The notes under the pieces were generated by a model. The model did not search any database, was not told the DNA's origin, and saw only the letters and a list, made by a program, of their open reading frames with translations. This document shows, piece by piece, positions 5,672 to 7,627 of a stretch of 7,627 bases of DNA. A program made the position numbers and the translations under genes. This stretch comes from a bacterium (GTDB taxonomy: Bacteria; Actinomycetota; Actinomycetes; Actinomycetales; Actinomycetaceae), in assembly GCA_030544165.1 (NCBI GenBank), contig JAUNRP010000097.1, positions 1 to 7,627 on the forward strand, given 5' to 3'. Every line of letters starts with the position of its first letter. Positions within the stretch are counted from its first letter, which is position 1.

Positions 5672-7257
5672 GCGCGCTCCAGCCGGGAGGCGATCTGCAC
5701 GGCGCGCAGGGCGCCCTCGGCCTTGGTGCGGGTCTCCTCGAACTCGGTGGCGGGATCGGAATCGAGCACGATCCCGGCGCCCGACTGGACGCTGGCGGTG
5801 CCATCCGCGATCACGGCGGTGCGGATCGCGATCGCCATGTCCAGGTCACCGGCCAGGTCGATGTAGCCGATCACGCCGCCGTAGAAGCCGCGGCGGGTGG
5901 GTTCGAGCTCGTCGATGATCTCCAGGGCGCGCACCTTGGGGGCCCCGGAGAGGGTGCCCGCCGGGAAGGCGCCGAGCAGGCAGTCGAGCGCGGAGGGGCC
6001 CTCCCGCAGCCTGCCGGTCACGGTGGAGGTGATGTGCATGATGTTGCTGTAGCGGCGCACGTCCATGAACTCGGCCACGGTGACGGAGCCGGGCAGGCAG
6101 GTCTTGGCGAGGTCGTTGCGGGCGAGGTCCACCAGCATGATGTGCTCGGAGCGCTCCTTGGGGTCCGCGAGCAGTTCGGTACCGAGCCGCACGTCCTCCT
6201 CGGGGGTGGCGCCGCGGGGGCGGGAACCGGCGATCGGGAAGGTGCGGGCCATCCCGTCCTCCACCTTCACGAGGGTCTCGGGAGAGGAGCCCACCACATC
6301 GATCCGGCCGGAGGCGCGGCGCGGGTCCGGGAGCGAGACCAGGTACATGTAGGGCGAGGGGTTGATGGCGCGCAGCACGCGGTAGACGTCGAGCGGCTCG
6401 GCCTCGCACTCCAGGTCCGCGCGCAGGGAGGGCACCACCTGGAAGACCTCGCCGTCCCGGATGGCCTCCTTGGCGGAGCGGACGGCCGCCATGTAGGTCT
6501 CGCGATCGGTCTGGAGCCGGGGGGCCGGGGCCTCGCGGTCCGCGAGCACCCGGGGGGCCAGCGCCGGGGCGGGCGAGGCGAGCCGTTCCGCGAGCCGGTC
6601 GAGGCGGGCGCACGCATCCTGCCACGCCTCGTCCACGCGCTCATCGGTGTCATCGGCGTTGATGGCGTTGGCGATCAGCCAGACGGTGCCGGTGTGGTGG
6701 TCGAGGGCCACGAGATCGTCCACCAGGCCCAGGGCCACCCTCGGGAACCTCTGGTCATCGGTGGTGGTCTGGGGCAGCTTCTCCCACGAGCGCACGATGT
6801 CCCAGCCGAGCGCTCCCACGAATCCGCCGGTGAGCGGTGGGAAGCCGGGGATCCTGGCGCCCGGGAGCGCCTCGATGGCGTGGCGCAGCACCTGGAGCAC
6901 CTCCCCCTCGCGCGGGACGCCCACGGGGACGTCACCCTCCCAGTGCGCCTCGCCGTCCCAGGAGAGCAGGGTGGCGCGGGCGGCAGTTCCCACGAAGCTC
7001 CAGCGGGACCACTGGCCGTGCTCCGCGGACTCCAGGATGAAGGTGCCGGTGCCGCCCCCGAGTGCCCGGTAGACGGCCGTGGGGGTGAGGTCCTCGGCGA
7101 GCAGCGTGCGGGCCACGGGGATCACGCGGTGGTCCCGGGCGAGCGCGCGGAACGAATCGATGTCCGGCGTCAGCGCGCCCCAGTGGGGCTGGGAGTGGGC
7201 TTGCGGCTGCGCTTGCGGCTGGGGCTGGGAGTGCGCTTGCGGCTGCGGGGCGTTCAT
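5668..7257 (-). CDS. trpE: Anthranilate synthase component I
   Basis: TrpE converts chorismate to anthranilate and pyruvate, using ammonia supplied by the glutaminase TrpG, which is not in this window. The product has 529 residues. A Gln/Pro/Ala/His-rich tail (4-25) precedes the ordinary protein. Then come LESAEHGQWSRWSFVG (75-90), with the Glu-Ser of the tryptophan feedback site, and NPSPYMYLV (299-307), the second part of that site. The chorismate-binding domain follows: GSSPETLVKV (323-332), PIAGSRPRG (341-349), EHIMLVDLARND (371-382), HITSTVTG (408-415), FPAGTLSGAPK (431-441), GGVIGY, AIRT (477-480) and QSGAGIVLDSDP (491-502). Feedback inhibition by tryptophan is therefore likely. AGSR replaces the common AGTR, a conservative change. 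The start ATG 7257 overlaps the hisI stop in ATGA and has GGGGAG 5 bases upstream; an in-frame upstream start at 7305 inside hisI is not supported. Confidence 0.96.
   Translation of the reverse strand: MNAPQPQAHSQPQPQAQPQAHSQPHWGALTPDIDSFRALARDHRVIPVARTLLAEDLTPTAVYRALGGGTGTFILESAEHGQWSRWSFVGTAARATLLSWDGEAHWEGDVPVGVPREGEVLQVLRHAIEALPGARIPGFPPLTGGFVGALGWDIVRSWEKLPQTTTDDQRFPRVALGLVDDLVALDHHTGTVWLIANAINADDTDERVDEAWQDACARLDRLAERLASPAPALAPRVLADREAPAPRLQTDRETYMAAVRSAKEAIRDGEVFQVVPSLRADLECEAEPLDVYRVLRAINPSPYMYLVSLPDPRRASGRIDVVGSSPETLVKVEDGMARTFPIAGSRPRGATPEEDVRLGTELLADPKERSEHIMLVDLARNDLAKTCLPGSVTVAEFMDVRRYSNIMHITSTVTGRLREGPSALDCLLGAFPAGTLSGAPKVRALEIIDELEPTRRGFYGGVIGYIDLAGDLDMAIAIRTAVIADGTASVQSGAGIVLDSDPATEFEETRTKAEGALRAVQIASRLERA
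7186..7245 (-). repeat. In-frame 24-base tandem repeat at the 5' end of trpE
   Basis: Plus-strand segments 7186-7209 and 7222-7245 are 24-base copies differing at one base (7198 versus 7234). A 12-base half unit (7210-7221) lies between them, giving 2.5 copies. Each full unit contains GGGCTGGGAGTG and GCTTGCGGCTG. In TrpE it encodes repeats of QPQAHSQP at residues 5-24. All units keep the reading frame, so gain or loss of units would alter only the length of the flexible N-terminal tail. Confidence 0.85.
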
Positions 7258-7589
7258 GGCCGCTCCCCGCGGGTGGCGGCGAGCTCGCCCCCGGCCTCGA
7301 AGCACGTGCGGGTGCCCGTGTGGCAGGCGGCGCCCACCTGGTCCACCTCCACGAGGAGGGCGTCGCCGTCGCAGTCCCGGCTCACGCGCTTCACGTACTG
7401 CACGTGCCCGGAGGTGTCTCCCTTGCGCCAGTACTCACCGCGCGAGCGGGACCAGAAGGTCACCCTGCCCTCGGTGAGCGTGCGGCGCACGGCCTCCTCG
7501 TCCATCCACCCCACCATGAGCACCTCACGGCTGGCGTGGTCCTGGATGACGGCGGCCACGAGCCCGTTGGCGTCGAATGCGAGATCCAC
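7254..7589 (-). CDS. hisI: Phosphoribosyl-AMP cyclohydrolase
   Basis: HisI opens the adenine ring of phosphoribosyl-AMP to give ProFAR precursor in histidine synthesis; it is a cytoplasmic, Zn- and Mg-dependent dimer. The 111-residue product is the stand-alone cyclohydrolase without a HisE domain. It shows VLMVGWMDEEA (23-33), FWSRSRGEYWRKGDTSGH (45-62), the metal motif D72-C73-D74-G-D76, and ACHTGTRTCF (88-97) with Cys89 and Cys96. The three Asp residues fit the Mg site, and Cys73, Cys89 and Cys96 fit the Zn site. The GTG start 7589 has GGGAGG 8 bases upstream. The frame is open further upstream to the window edge, so a longer N terminus cannot be fully excluded. Its stop overlaps the trpE start, joining the histidine and tryptophan genes; hisF is the usual upstream neighbour but lies outside the window. 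Confidence 0.96.
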   Translation of the reverse strand: MDLAFDANGLVAAVIQDHASREVLMVGWMDEEAVRRTLTEGRVTFWSRSRGEYWRKGDTSGHVQYVKRVSRDCDGDALLVEVDQVGAACHTGTRTCFEAGGELAATRGERP

Positions 7590-7597
7590 GGCCCGAT

Positions 7598-7603
7598 CCT
7601 CCC
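7598..7603 (-). promoter_or_regulatory. Ribosome binding site of hisI
   Basis: GGGAGG on the minus strand, 8 bases before GTG 7589, supports that start although the frame stays open to the window end. The 38 bases at 7590-7627 hold no other feature I can recognise. Confidence 0.6.
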
Positions 7604-7627
7604 ACGCGCCCGCGCCGCGAACGAAAA

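Noticed and set aside
7186..7245. CRISPR-like or Trp leader-peptide explanation for the repeats before trpE
   Set aside because: The units are contiguous without unique spacers, lie inside the reading frame and contain no Trp codon run; they are a coding tandem repeat.
7258..7305. TrpE start at 7305 adding 16 residues
   Set aside because: The extra residues overlap hisI and are Arg/Gly-rich. ATG 7257 has a good ribosome binding site and the ATGA overlap.
1..7627. Mobile element, phage, defence system, tRNA or rRNA genes
   Set aside because: No transposase, integrase, terminal repeats or RNA gene was seen. The base composition is even and the whole stretch is occupied by a conserved biosynthetic gene order.

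Overview
The window is GC-rich DNA from a chromosome of the Actinomycetota, most likely Micrococcales. The evidence is the very high third-position GC, the GTG starts, and the gene set hisI - trpE - Trp-associated membrane protein - HGxxPAAW-type small membrane protein - trpC - trpB - trpA, followed by gltB. A genus cannot be fixed from the sequence alone. All recognised genes lie on the minus strand, so transcription runs from high to low coordinates.

Layout in transcription order: 7589-7254 hisI (histidine pathway); 7257-5668 trpE; 5671-5105 a four-pass membrane protein of the Trp_oprn_chp/TIGR02234 family; 5095-4835 a two-pass small membrane protein; 4824-4015 trpC; 3960-2752 trpB; 2755-1970 trpA. 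Then comes a 152-base gap (1969-1818) with promoter-like and leader-like structure, followed by the first 605 codons of gltB, which runs off the left edge. The junctions hisI/trpE, trpE/membrane protein and probably trpB/trpA are 4-base stop/start overlaps (ATGA or GTGA). Two more junctions are only 9-10 bases. Together they indicate one polycistronic, translationally coupled his-trp operon whose promoter lies upstream of the window.

Together the genes supply TrpE (chorismate to anthranilate), TrpC (CdRP to indole-3-glycerol phosphate) and TrpAB (tryptophan synthase). The glutaminase partner TrpG, the phosphoribosyl transferase TrpD and the isomerase (usually PriA in this phylum) are not here and must be encoded elsewhere. 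HisI consumes phosphoribosyl-AMP in histidine synthesis. GltB makes glutamate from glutamine and 2-oxoglutarate. In many actinobacteria lgt sits between trpA and gltB; here it is missing.

The core is ordinary conserved metabolism. The parts most worth a second look are the gltB leader, where two copies of the same arm compete for one complementary arm next to the ribosome binding site; a 24-base in-frame tandem repeat at the very start of trpE; and the pair of uncharacterised membrane proteins inside the trp operon.
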